Source: Phycisphaerae bacterium SG8_4 (GTDB lineage Bacteria; Planctomycetota; Phycisphaerae; Sedimentisphaerales; Anaerobacaceae). Taken from it: a stretch of 39,007 nucleotides of DNA. The notes below the pieces were generated by a model. That model worked only from the letters and a program-made list of their open reading frames with translations, searched no databases and was not told where the DNA came from. Positions 24,493 through 32,137 of this stretch are shown in pieces (the first letter of the stretch is position 1; each line of letters opens with the position of its first letter). Where the stretch lies: contig LJTR01000004.1 in NCBI GenBank assembly GCA_001303465.1, positions 1-39,007 on the forward strand, in the 5' to 3' direction. A program made the translations under genes and the position numbers.

Positions 24493-25032
24493 TCATGGAT
24501 CTTCGGAGCTCTCATGTCCTCGTGCTCTTGTGTTGCTATTATATACGAAACCATACCCCATTTGTTGCAAAATCTTGTCCTCGGTCTCGTGCATAGTTCG
24601 GGCCTGATCCGAATTCTTGTCGTCGAATCCGAGGTTGTGCAGCAGGCCGTGCGTTATGTAGAGCGCCAGTTCCGCTTCGTTGGAATGGCCCCGCAGTTCT
24701 GCTTGCCTGACGGCCATTTCGCCGTTTACGATCAGCTCAAATACTCTCGACTTCCGATTTGTGATCTCCGTTCCTGCATCGTCGGACAAATCGAAACTCA
24801 GACAATCGGTGGTGGTCTTGTGATTGAGGAACCGAGCGTTCAATTGTCGGATCTCGGCGTCGCCGACGATGGCGATGCTGACCTCGTATCTGGCCTGTGG
24901 TGTCCGGGGCCAGGCAAAACGACTGCAGACGGTTTTGGCCAGCTCTTCCAGCCTTGACAGCGAGACATCTGTCGTTTCGAAGTTTCCGACGATTTGAATG
25001 ACTATGTCCTGGTCTTGTTTGGCAGAGGCCAT
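24493..25032 (-). CDS. ybeY: Endoribonuclease YbeY, rRNA maturation factor
   Basis: 179 residues from the ATG at 25032. The frame stays open to 25185, but those extra residues overlap the upstream HD gene and show no homology. YbeY acts in 16S rRNA 3' maturation and ribosome quality control. The zinc motif reads HGLLHNLGFDD, against the usual HGxLHLxGYDH: two His are kept and the third ligand position is Asp. LNARFLNHKTTTDCLSFDL is conserved. It sits between the HD-membrane gene and the CorC-type gene in the phoH-HD-ybeY-CorC order. The Asp replacement could still bind metal. Confidence 0.93.
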   Translation of the reverse strand: MASAKQDQDIVIQIVGNFETTDVSLSRLEELAKTVCSRFAWPRTPQARYEVSIAIVGDAEIRQLNARFLNHKTTTDCLSFDLSDDAGTEITNRKSRVFELIVNGEMAVRQAELRGHSNEAELALYITHGLLHNLGFDDKNSDQARTMHETEDKILQQMGYGFVYNSNTRARGHESSEDP

Positions 25033-25049
25033 AATTGTCCAAAGTCGGG

Positions 25050-26579
25050 CTATACGGTTTGAGATTCCGTTTCCGCGGGCACATCGGGCGGGTGCGGATA
25101 TGCAATTCGGCCGTGATAGTGTGCCGCGAGCGTCTTTGATATGCTTGCCTCGATCTGACTGAGTTCTCGAAGGGAAAGATCGCATTCGTCGAATTGGCCG
25201 TCCTGTAGACGTTTCATGGCCATGTTGTGCACGACGGCTTCTATTTTCGGCAGTGTCACTTCTGCGAGGCTTCTAACGGCGCTCTCCGAAGTGTCGACCA
25301 ACATTACAATCGCAGCTTCTTTGGTTCGTGGCTTCGGGCCCGGGTATCTGAATTCGCTCTCGGCGGGGCCTTCGACGCCTTTTCCTTTCGCGTTCTTGGA
25401 TTTAAGCTTTTTGGCCTCGTTATAGAAGGGTTCAATCAGTGTCGTGCCGTGGTGTGTCTCAATGAACTGGCGAAGCACGGTGGGAAGGCCGTATTCCTTG
25501 GCCATCTCTATTCCATCCTTGACGTGTCCGACGATAATCAGATGGCTCATTGTCGGTGCGAGTTCTTTGTGCCGGCTGGCCGAGCCAAGCTCATTCTCGA
25601 TGAAATAGCTGGCCTTGTTGATCTTTCCGATGTCGTGGTAGTACGCGCCCACTCTGCACAAAAGACCGTTGCGGCCGATTGCCTCGGCGGCGGCCTCGGC
25701 GATCGATCCTATCAGCAGGCTATGGCTGAATGTGCCGGGGGCTTCCATGTGCAGCCTCTTGAGCAGCGGCTGGTTGGCATCACTGTAATCCAGGAGCGTC
25801 ATGCTTGTAGCTATTCGAAAGCTCTTTTCAATAAGCGGCAGCAGGCTCTGAATCAGCACACCGACCCCAAGGGTCGTGCCTGCATGAAGGGCGGCGTGCT
25901 TTATGATGCCGGTAAGCTTGGGGTCCTCGGACATCAACTGGGCAGCGCAAGCGGTTGCGAACACCACCACTGCCGCCAGGGTGCTGATCTTGAGCAATTT
26001 TATTCTCGTGCGGATCTCTTTGAGGCAAAAGCAGCAGGTGACAACGCCGGCGATCATCGTCAAAAACAAATTGATGTTTGTCGGTTGAGTTTCGCTGTCG
26101 GTCATCGGCCCAACCGCAAAACAGGCGAGCAGGCAAAAGAAGACACCTATACCCATTGCGAAGCGCTGATCATAGGCAATCGTCAGGACAACCGCCGTCG
26201 TGACGGCGGCTCCCGTGGCCCAGAAGCTGTGTTTCGTAAGTGACACACCGAGTTTGGTCGCCGCCAGCATCAGTAGGAACAGGCAAACGAGCACAAGTGC
26301 CCTGGCGTGGTTTCTTGTAATTCTCCTCTGATAATGATAGATGTACAAGGCCCCGGCCAGAGAGATCAGAAAGACCGTGGTGGCTATCGGTATTACCTCG
26401 AGATAGCCGGCCCGGGGCAGCGACATAACGAGCGTGCAGAGGACTACGAAGAGCAGCCAGATGAGAACCGAGATCAGGAAGTTCGTGTTGGCGAGTCTGC
26501 TTATCTGAGAAAAACGTTCGGCGGATATGTTCTTGCGAACCTGGCTTCGTCGCGGACTTATCTTTTTCCAAAACGGCAT
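25050..26579 (-). CDS. HD-domain membrane phosphohydrolase (PgpH-like, without outer domain)
   Basis: 509 residues. The N-terminal half has about seven hydrophobic segments (residues 30-215, such as FLISVLIWLLFVVLCTLVMSL and ALVLVCLFLLMLAATKLG). The cytoplasmic half is an HDIG hydrolase: TFSHSLLIGSIAEAAAEAIG, GAYYHDIGKINK with the HD pair, SHLIIVGHVKDGIEMA and FIETHHGTTLIEPFY. This matches 7TMR-HD proteins such as PgpH, a cyclic-di-AMP phosphodiesterase, but the large outer 7TMR-HDED domain of those proteins is absent, explaining the shorter length. It lies 25 nt after the phoH-like gene. Substrate is inferred only. Confidence 0.9.
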   Translation of the reverse strand: MPFWKKISPRRSQVRKNISAERFSQISRLANTNFLISVLIWLLFVVLCTLVMSLPRAGYLEVIPIATTVFLISLAGALYIYHYQRRITRNHARALVLVCLFLLMLAATKLGVSLTKHSFWATGAAVTTAVVLTIAYDQRFAMGIGVFFCLLACFAVGPMTDSETQPTNINLFLTMIAGVVTCCFCLKEIRTRIKLLKISTLAAVVVFATACAAQLMSEDPKLTGIIKHAALHAGTTLGVGVLIQSLLPLIEKSFRIATSMTLLDYSDANQPLLKRLHMEAPGTFSHSLLIGSIAEAAAEAIGRNGLLCRVGAYYHDIGKINKASYFIENELGSASRHKELAPTMSHLIIVGHVKDGIEMAKEYGLPTVLRQFIETHHGTTLIEPFYNEAKKLKSKNAKGKGVEGPAESEFRYPGPKPRTKEAAIVMLVDTSESAVRSLAEVTLPKIEAVVHNMAMKRLQDGQFDECDLSLRELSQIEASISKTLAAHYHGRIAYPHPPDVPAETESQTV

Positions 26580-26604
26580 ATATTAATCCCGTACGTATTA
26601 ACGA

Positions 26605-27546
26605 CTAGTCGACCTTTGCTCTCTTCTTGTAGGCCTGAACGATATTCTGAACCAGGCGGTGTCGCACAATATCTCTCTGGCTCAATTGCACGTAGCCTAT
26701 TCCCTTGATCCGTCGCAGTGTTTCGATCGCTTCGATCATTCCGCTCTTCTGTCCGGGCTCCAGATCGATTTGAGTTATGTCACCGGTTATTATCATTTTC
26801 GAGCCGTGGCCCAGTCTCGTCAGGACCATCAACATCTGCATCGCCGAGGTGTTCTGGGCTTCGTCGCAGATGATGGCGGCCTCGTTCAACGTCCGTCCCC
26901 GCATAAAGGCCAGCGGAATGATCTCAATAATGTCCAGCTCCATGAACTTCCTCATCTGCGTGAAATCCATCATATCCTCGATGGCGTCGAACAGAGGACG
27001 AAGATACGGATTTACCTTTGCCTGCAAATCGCCGGGCAGAAAGCCGAGTTTCTCGCCAGCCTCAACAGCCGGGCGTGCGAGCACGATTCTCCTTATCTGC
27101 TTCTTCTTGAGCATTGAGACTGCGATCGCCACGGCCAGGTATGTCTTGCCCGTTCCCGCAGGGCCTATACAGAATGTCAGGTCATTAGCCAACATTGTTT
27201 CGATGTACTTTTGCTGTCCCTTGGTGGTCGGCTCGATGACCTTCTTGTGCGCGTAGACGGCAATGGCCTTGCTTGTCTCGACGGCTTCTGAAGAATCCAG
27301 CGTCCTGATCAGCGTGCTTACCTTGGCGGCCGTGAGTGAACCTTGCCTGAGAAGTTGCTCCTGCATCTTTCCGACGACTTTGGCAGCTTTGTCGACATCC
27401 TTTTCTTTGCCCTTGATTATTAGCCTGCCCTGGCGGGCGCTGATCTGAACGTCCAGTGATTGGCGCAGAATCCGAAGATAACTGTCGGCGGGGCCGAACA
27501 GTTCGAGCTGCTTGTCGGTCGAGTTTAACTCTATAGTGACTTCCAA
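26605..27546 (-). CDS. PhoH-family ATPase
   Basis: 313 residues. An N-terminal KH-like region (ISARQGRLIIKGKEKDVDKA) is followed by the PhoH P-loop ATPase: Walker A FCIGPAGTGKTYLAVA at about residues 124-139, Walker B-type ICDEAQNTS, and the ITGDITQIDL motif with the arginine region after it. PhoH proteins (PhoH/YbeZ) bind RNA and ATP and commonly partner YbeY in ribosome maturation, which fits the adjacent ybeY two genes on. It lies 13 nt after cdsA. Confidence 0.95.
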   Translation of the reverse strand: MEVTIELNSTDKQLELFGPADSYLRILRQSLDVQISARQGRLIIKGKEKDVDKAAKVVGKMQEQLLRQGSLTAAKVSTLIRTLDSSEAVETSKAIAVYAHKKVIEPTTKGQQKYIETMLANDLTFCIGPAGTGKTYLAVAIAVSMLKKKQIRRIVLARPAVEAGEKLGFLPGDLQAKVNPYLRPLFDAIEDMMDFTQMRKFMELDIIEIIPLAFMRGRTLNEAAIICDEAQNTSAMQMLMVLTRLGHGSKMIITGDITQIDLEPGQKSGMIEAIETLRRIKGIGYVQLSQRDIVRHRLVQNIVQAYKKRAKVD

Positions 27547-27559
27547 AAGTTACCCTCTG

Positions 27560-28417
27560 TCAAGGACAGCACAGAAAGAACAAATATGCGAACGGCGCCG
27601 CCACCAAAGGCGAATCGATGATATCCAGCACGCCGCCGAAGCCGGGTACTTTTTGCCCCGAGTCCTTTTGCTCGGCGTCTCGCTTGATCATGGACTCGAC
27701 CAAATCGCCCATCTGTCCGATGAACGCGAAGCACAGACCGAAAACAATCGCCAACCACCAGGGCATTATACCACAACCTGTCGCAAAGCCAATAGCAACA
27801 AACGCAGCGGCCACCATGGCGCCGCCCATTCCTTCCCAGCTTTTTCCAGGGCTGATCTTGGGTGAGAATTTGTGTTTGCCCAACAGAGTACCGATTGCAT
27901 AAGCACCTATGTCCGCACATTTTACGACAAACACAAACATGAGCAAATGCCACAGTCCGAACTCAATTCTGATTGTCACACAGAAGCTGCTCAGAAGTCC
28001 AAGATACGCGATTGAAAAATAGGTTGCTCCGCAATTGGCCAGAACAGCTTTGGTTCCATAGCTTATGTACTGGTGTAGAGGCAGCGCGAGGAGGGCAAAA
28101 GCCGAGAGCAAAAGAACATACCTTTCAAGCGAAAAAGCGATAAGCTGCGGCCAATAGCGAGCCGTCCCCAGTAGAATCGAGGTTATGATCGAAACGGGCA
28201 GAAAGATCTTAAGGCCGTTTGCAGCGGCGAGGCGGGACATTTCGATTTGAGCCGGGATTGCCAGAAGAGCGACGAGCAGGCAGAAAATCGTTCCCTGGAT
28301 AGCCTTATCGTCAGCTACCGAGCTTGTGATAGAGCCGTCGATCCATCCGTCGAAAATGACAACAGCGACAAAAGACGCCGTCATCAGTGTTCCAAAAAGC
28401 AACCTGTGTCTTACCAT
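27560..28417 (-). CDS. cdsA: Phosphatidate cytidylyltransferase
   Basis: 285 residues, a polytopic inner-membrane enzyme making CDP-diacylglycerol from phosphatidate and CTP, the precursor of phosphatidylglycerol; the PgpA encoded further upstream acts later in that branch. The signature is near the C-terminus: GDLVESMIKRDAEQKDSG followed by PGFGGVLDIIDS, where the family usually has GGxLDRxDS. SPKISPGKSWEGMGGA precedes it. At least six hydrophobic spans are evident. It is placed between uppS and the phoH-like gene, a common uppS-cdsA pairing. Confidence 0.93.
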   Translation of the reverse strand: MVRHRLLFGTLMTASFVAVVIFDGWIDGSITSSVADDKAIQGTIFCLLVALLAIPAQIEMSRLAAANGLKIFLPVSIITSILLGTARYWPQLIAFSLERYVLLLSAFALLALPLHQYISYGTKAVLANCGATYFSIAYLGLLSSFCVTIRIEFGLWHLLMFVFVVKCADIGAYAIGTLLGKHKFSPKISPGKSWEGMGGAMVAAAFVAIGFATGCGIMPWWLAIVFGLCFAFIGQMGDLVESMIKRDAEQKDSGQKVPGFGGVLDIIDSPLVAAPFAYLFFLCCP

Positions 28418-28478
28418 TTCCTAGTTCGTATGAAAGCTGCTGAGGTGATCTGAATTTGTGAATTCGGATTGGCGCCGA

Positions 28479-29246
28479 TCACGAATCTGCCTTAATCGTT
28501 CCAAAGCGTCGGGTCCGTTTTGCATAAGCCGTGATCGCTTCTTCCATAGATGCCTTTGTGAAACTCGGCCAAAGTGTTTTCGTGACGTAAAACTCACTGT
28601 ACGAAACCTGCCAGAGCAGAAAGTTGCTTATTCTCATTTCGTTTGCGGTGCGTACCAAAAGATCGGGATCGGCCAGGGCGGCTTCGTACATGTGATTGCC
28701 GACACATTGTTCATCGATATCTTCGAGGCGAAGTTTGCCTTTCTTGTGCTCTTGCGCGATCTTCTTGACCGCATCCACGATCTCCGCTCTGCCGCCATAG
28801 TTTAATGCAAGGGCAAGTCTCATGCCGGTGTTGGCGGTTGTCAAGTCCATCGTATCTACAAGGTCATTTCGCAACGTAGCCGGAAGTCCGGTCATCCGAC
28901 CGAGGTGAAGCAACTTTACATTGTTTCGCATCAGCGTAGGCCTGATGTTGACAAGGTGCTCGGAGTGGATATGCATAAGGGCGTCGATTTCGGCCCTGGG
29001 TCTTTTCCAATTCTCCATACTGAAAGAATACAGGGTCAGAGTTTCGATGCCCAGGTCGACGCAATGCAGAGCTATTTCTTCAATTATTCGTGCACCCTCG
29101 CGGTGGCCCTCGACGCGCGGCAGCGATCTTTGTTGCGCCCACCGCCCGTTGCCGTCCATGATTATTGCGATGTGACGGGGTATCTGTTCGAGGGTCAGCC
29201 CCAGGCGTGAGGCGGTTACAGCGAGTTTCTCTTCAAAGGTTTCCAT
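28479..29246 (-). CDS. uppS: Isoprenyl transferase (undecaprenyl diphosphate synthase type)
   Basis: 255 residues. A cis-prenyltransferase that extends farnesyl diphosphate, supplying the lipid carrier for peptidoglycan and other wall polymers. The catalytic Asp31 lies in IAIIMDGNGRWAQQR, followed by GHREGARIIEE and TLYSFSMENWKRP. The late RTANEMRISNFLLWQ replaces the usual RTSGE, with Glu and Arg kept. It precedes cdsA, separated by about 60 nt, and follows a large palindromic element after purA. Confidence 0.95.
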   Translation of the reverse strand: METFEEKLAVTASRLGLTLEQIPRHIAIIMDGNGRWAQQRSLPRVEGHREGARIIEEIALHCVDLGIETLTLYSFSMENWKRPRAEIDALMHIHSEHLVNIRPTLMRNNVKLLHLGRMTGLPATLRNDLVDTMDLTTANTGMRLALALNYGGRAEIVDAVKKIAQEHKKGKLRLEDIDEQCVGNHMYEAALADPDLLVRTANEMRISNFLLWQVSYSEFYVTKTLWPSFTKASMEEAITAYAKRTRRFGTIKADS

Positions 29247-29254
29247 AGCAAATA

Positions 29255-29400
29255 TGGATATCAGGTCATCAGGCTACCAGGTAGCGGGCACTGGGTTATC
29301 AGGGCATCAGGCCTGTTCCGAGCGCGGCCGAGGGACTGCAATTGCCTGATAACCTGATCTGCCGATATCCTACATCCTGATTTCCTGATAAACCGATAGA
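29255..29400. repeat. Palindromic word-repeat element (word ATCAGG)
   Basis: The left half carries four ATCAGG words (ATATCAGGTCATCAGG, then TTATCAGGGCATCAGG) and the right half four CCTGAT words, mirrored around a GC-rich tip near 29310-29340. At about 146 nt it is the longest of the group, and it fills the purA-uppS spacer. Confidence 0.85.
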
Positions 29401-29408
29401 CTTTCCGG

Positions 29409-30683
29409 TCATCTGTTCATTGTCTGACTGCGTTTGGGCCCCACGCCGACGGTGGTGATCGGTGCCGCAATATATTCTTCGATCCGGCGCACGTAGTCTT
29501 GGGCGTTGACGGGCAAATCCTTAAAATCCTTTACCTCAGTAATATCCTCATCCCAGCCGGGCACAGTTTCGTAGAGGCCCTTGGCCTGTGATAGCCTGTC
29601 GTCATTGGCCGGGAAAAAGGATGTTTCTTTCCCATTGATTTCATATGCCCTGCAGATACTAAGCTCTTTGAGACCGCTGAGCGTATCCAGGTGCATCATT
29701 GCTACAGAATCGATCGCGCCGATTTTAACCCCGTAGGATACGGCTACCGCGTCGAACCAGCCGCATCGGCGCGGACGGCCCGTAGTCGTGCCGTATTCGT
29801 TGCCCTTTTCACGGATGTATTGACCCGTCTCATTGTCCTGCTCGACGGGGAATGGGCCGGCGCCGACCCTTGTTGTGTAGGCCTTGACCACGCCGATGAA
29901 TTCATCGACCAGTTTGGCCGGCACACCGCAGCCTGCCGGCATTCCGAGCGCGCTCGAGTTCGAGCTGGTAACAAACGGGAATGTCCCGTGGTCAAGATCC
30001 AGCAGCGAGCCCTGGGCGCCTTCGAAAAGAATTGACTTGTCTTCGGCTATTGCTTTGTGCAGAAATTCGGTCGTGTCTGTTATGAACGGTACAATCCTCT
30101 GGGCGTGCAGCTTGCACTTCTCAAATATTTCACCGGCGTCTATTGACTCGGCGCCATAAAGGGCGGCAAAGATCTTGTTTTTATGCTCGACGATCTTCTG
30201 CAGTTTGGCTTTGAGTCTTTCGAGATCTCTCAAGTCACCCACGCGGACGGCGTAACTTCTGCCGACCTTGTCGGCATAGCAGGGACCGATTCCCCGGATG
30301 GTTGTACCGATCTTGTTCTTGCCGAGCGCCTCTTCACGCAATTGGTCCTCTTTCTTGTGGTAAGGCAGAACGACGTGGGCGTTTTCGCTTATCAGCAGCC
30401 GGCCGTCCAGTGAGATACCTTTTTCGCCGAGTGTGTCAATTCCTTTTATCAGCACATCAGGGTCGACGACCACGCCGTTGGTGATAACACAAATCGTCTG
30501 GGGCCTCACCGAGCCGCTGGGCAGAAGGTGCAGGGCAAACCGGTTGTCCCCCACGATGACCGTGTGGCCGGCGTTGGCGCCGCCGCCGTATCTGACGACG
30601 ATATCGCTGTTCTCGGCAAGGATATCGACGACTTTGCCCTTGCCTTCGTCGCCCCACTGTAATCCGACAACGCAATAATTCAT
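29409..30683 (-). CDS. purA: Adenylosuccinate synthetase
   Basis: 424 residues, normal length. It joins IMP and aspartate using GTP, the first committed step to AMP. The N-terminal P-loop-like CVVGLQWGDEGKGKVVD has the catalytic Asp, then YGGGANAGHTVIV with the catalytic His. TTIRGIGPCYADK, EGAQGSLLDLDHGTFPFVT and GRPRRCGWFDAVAV (binding of IMP and of guanine) are all present. It sits in the minus-strand run after two unknown genes, starting 70 nt past the small membrane protein gene. Confidence 0.98.
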   Translation of the reverse strand: MNYCVVGLQWGDEGKGKVVDILAENSDIVVRYGGGANAGHTVIVGDNRFALHLLPSGSVRPQTICVITNGVVVDPDVLIKGIDTLGEKGISLDGRLLISENAHVVLPYHKKEDQLREEALGKNKIGTTIRGIGPCYADKVGRSYAVRVGDLRDLERLKAKLQKIVEHKNKIFAALYGAESIDAGEIFEKCKLHAQRIVPFITDTTEFLHKAIAEDKSILFEGAQGSLLDLDHGTFPFVTSSNSSALGMPAGCGVPAKLVDEFIGVVKAYTTRVGAGPFPVEQDNETGQYIREKGNEYGTTTGRPRRCGWFDAVAVSYGVKIGAIDSVAMMHLDTLSGLKELSICRAYEINGKETSFFPANDDRLSQAKGLYETVPGWDEDITEVKDFKDLPVNAQDYVRRIEEYIAAPITTVGVGPKRSQTMNR

Positions 30684-30753
30684 GTGTACTTATTCCTCTT
30701 CAGAGTGTGCCTGATCTTTGCCCGCGCACGAGTTCAAGTCTCATCTCAAAACG

Positions 30754-31239
30754 CTATGTGATTTTCGCCACTATATGGTCCAGGACGGCGCCAAGGTTAT
30801 CATACGTCCTGTCACTTAATTTGCGATCGATCTCTTTGCCGCTTTTGTCTTTATATGTGAAGACAAAAAAACCCTTCTTATCGAAGTAGGTCCTGTCTAC
30901 CTTTTCTATGGAATCATACGGGATTCTATCGCTGTCGTTGAAGACAAGCTCGTTGTCGTCGGCGATCAGTTTCCTGCTCTTTATCGAGAGCAGGTAGACC
31001 CAGAGCAGGACCGCCGCACCCACAAAGAACGGTGGCGACTTCTGGTTGAATACCATTGTGGGCGTGGGCTTACCGTCATTGTCAAGAACCTGCTCCTTGT
31101 AGAAGCTGTAACGCTTCGACCATTCGTACTTGCTCAGATAGCCGTCGTAGGCGAAGACAATTGCCACGGCCAGACAGATGCCGATGGAAATTCTAAAATT
31201 GTCCTTCTTGAATTTGCTTATAGGTGCCTCGATAGCCAT
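30754..31239 (-). CDS. Small membrane protein of unknown function
   Basis: 161 residues, not recognised. Two hydrophobic spans are visible, around residues 17-32 (SIGICLAVAIVFAYDGYL) and 70-85 (PPFFVGAAVLLWVYLLS). The C-terminal part (about 90-161: ELVFNDSDRIPYDSIEKV, then a conserved-looking GFFVFTYKDKSGKEID) alternates polar and hydrophobic residues and resembles bacterial PH-like membrane-associated domains; this is only a likeness. It starts 20 nt after the stop of the 31260-32057 gene, suggesting one transcript with it and with the kinase-like protein. Confidence 0.75.
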   Translation of the reverse strand: MAIEAPISKFKKDNFRISIGICLAVAIVFAYDGYLSKYEWSKRYSFYKEQVLDNDGKPTPTMVFNQKSPPFFVGAAVLLWVYLLSIKSRKLIADDNELVFNDSDRIPYDSIEKVDRTYFDKKGFFVFTYKDKSGKEIDRKLSDRTYDNLGAVLDHIVAKIT

Positions 31240-31259
31240 GCTAAGGTCATCCGGTAAAC

Positions 31260-32057
31260 CTACGTTAACCGTTTTTGAGCGATTGTTTCGATCAAAGGCT
31301 GGGCAAAGTTGGGGATTATCTTTTCAACCATCAATTCCTGGGCCAACTGGCATTGGGCCGTGAAAGATTCTGATGGGTCGAATTTCTCAGCGGTTTTCGG
31401 GTACTGGCGCACTGTCAGGGACAGACTTATTGCCTCATCCTCGCTCTGGCTCTTTCTGCCGGGCTCGAAGACGCTTGTCTTGGACTCGACGCAGATCCGC
31501 CCCTGCGTCCGGTCGTCTTCCGAAAGCGCCATCACCACGGCAGGTGAAAAACCGATCGGCCTGGCGCCGGGCAAATCCAGCAGACATTTAAAGGCGCTCT
31601 GGCTCAGCAGAGCCTCGGCGATCACTTCATCGTGACTGCCGGAATACTCGAAATCCATGGCGAAAGTAACGTCCAGCGAATCGATGTCGAGATTGCTTAC
31701 GCTTAGCATATATGGAATCAGTTCGAGCACCAGTCTGTGCTGCGAGCAGGCCATCTCCATATCCGACGGGTTGACCAGCCCGGAACTGACCCGGTCGGTC
31801 TCGATGCTGACCCATCGGTATTGGCCGTGGCTGCGGTCCTCTTCCAGGCAGTATTCGTTGTTTGACCGCCGGTAGAAACAACCCATCGAAGGAAACTGCC
31901 TTCGGATTCGTTCGAAGAAGGACAGGATGGTATCACGCTCGGTAGGCAGATCCAACTCGGTGTTTACACACATGTCGAGGTAGAAATCATCGCAAAGTGA
32001 ACTAAAACTATTCAGCGTCATCGCAGAAAAACTCTCCACGGCAGATCCCGGGAACAT
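31260..32057 (-). CDS. Cytoplasmic protein of unknown function
   Basis: 265 residues, not recognised. It has no signal peptide or membrane span, is acidic, and shows no known catalytic motif. The first 90 residues are predicted-helical in look (FFERIRRQFPSMGCFYRR), followed by alternating strands (YRWVSIETDRVSSGLVNP, LDVTFAMDFEYSGSHDEV). The start at 32057 is supported by AGAGGA about 12 nt upstream; an internal ATG at residue 13 is an alternative. It lies between the kinase-like fusion gene (80 nt upstream) and the small membrane protein gene, so the three are likely co-transcribed and may act together. No function can be proposed from sequence. Confidence 0.75.
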   Translation of the reverse strand: MFPGSAVESFSAMTLNSFSSLCDDFYLDMCVNTELDLPTERDTILSFFERIRRQFPSMGCFYRRSNNEYCLEEDRSHGQYRWVSIETDRVSSGLVNPSDMEMACSQHRLVLELIPYMLSVSNLDIDSLDVTFAMDFEYSGSHDEVIAEALLSQSAFKCLLDLPGARPIGFSPAVVMALSEDDRTQGRICVESKTSVFEPGRKSQSEDEAISLSLTVRQYPKTAEKFDPSESFTAQCQLAQELMVEKIIPNFAQPLIETIAQKRLT

Positions 32058-32137
32058 CTGCCCAAGATTCCTCTAAAAAACGTCTTCATTTCGTGAAACG
32101 TACGAGCTACTCAGGCGGCTATTATATATTTGAAAAC

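Noticed and set aside
25033-25185. N-terminal extension of YbeY
   Set aside because: It overlaps the end of the upstream HD gene and adds residues foreign to the family.
25227-26243. A 338-codon open frame on the plus strand
   Set aside because: It is antisense to the HD-domain membrane protein, with low-complexity Gly/Arg/Gln content and no family resemblance.
29255-29400. CRISPR-like array of ATCAGG repeats
   Set aside because: Units are only 6-8 nt, spacing is irregular, the two halves are mirrored rather than direct, and no cas gene is near.
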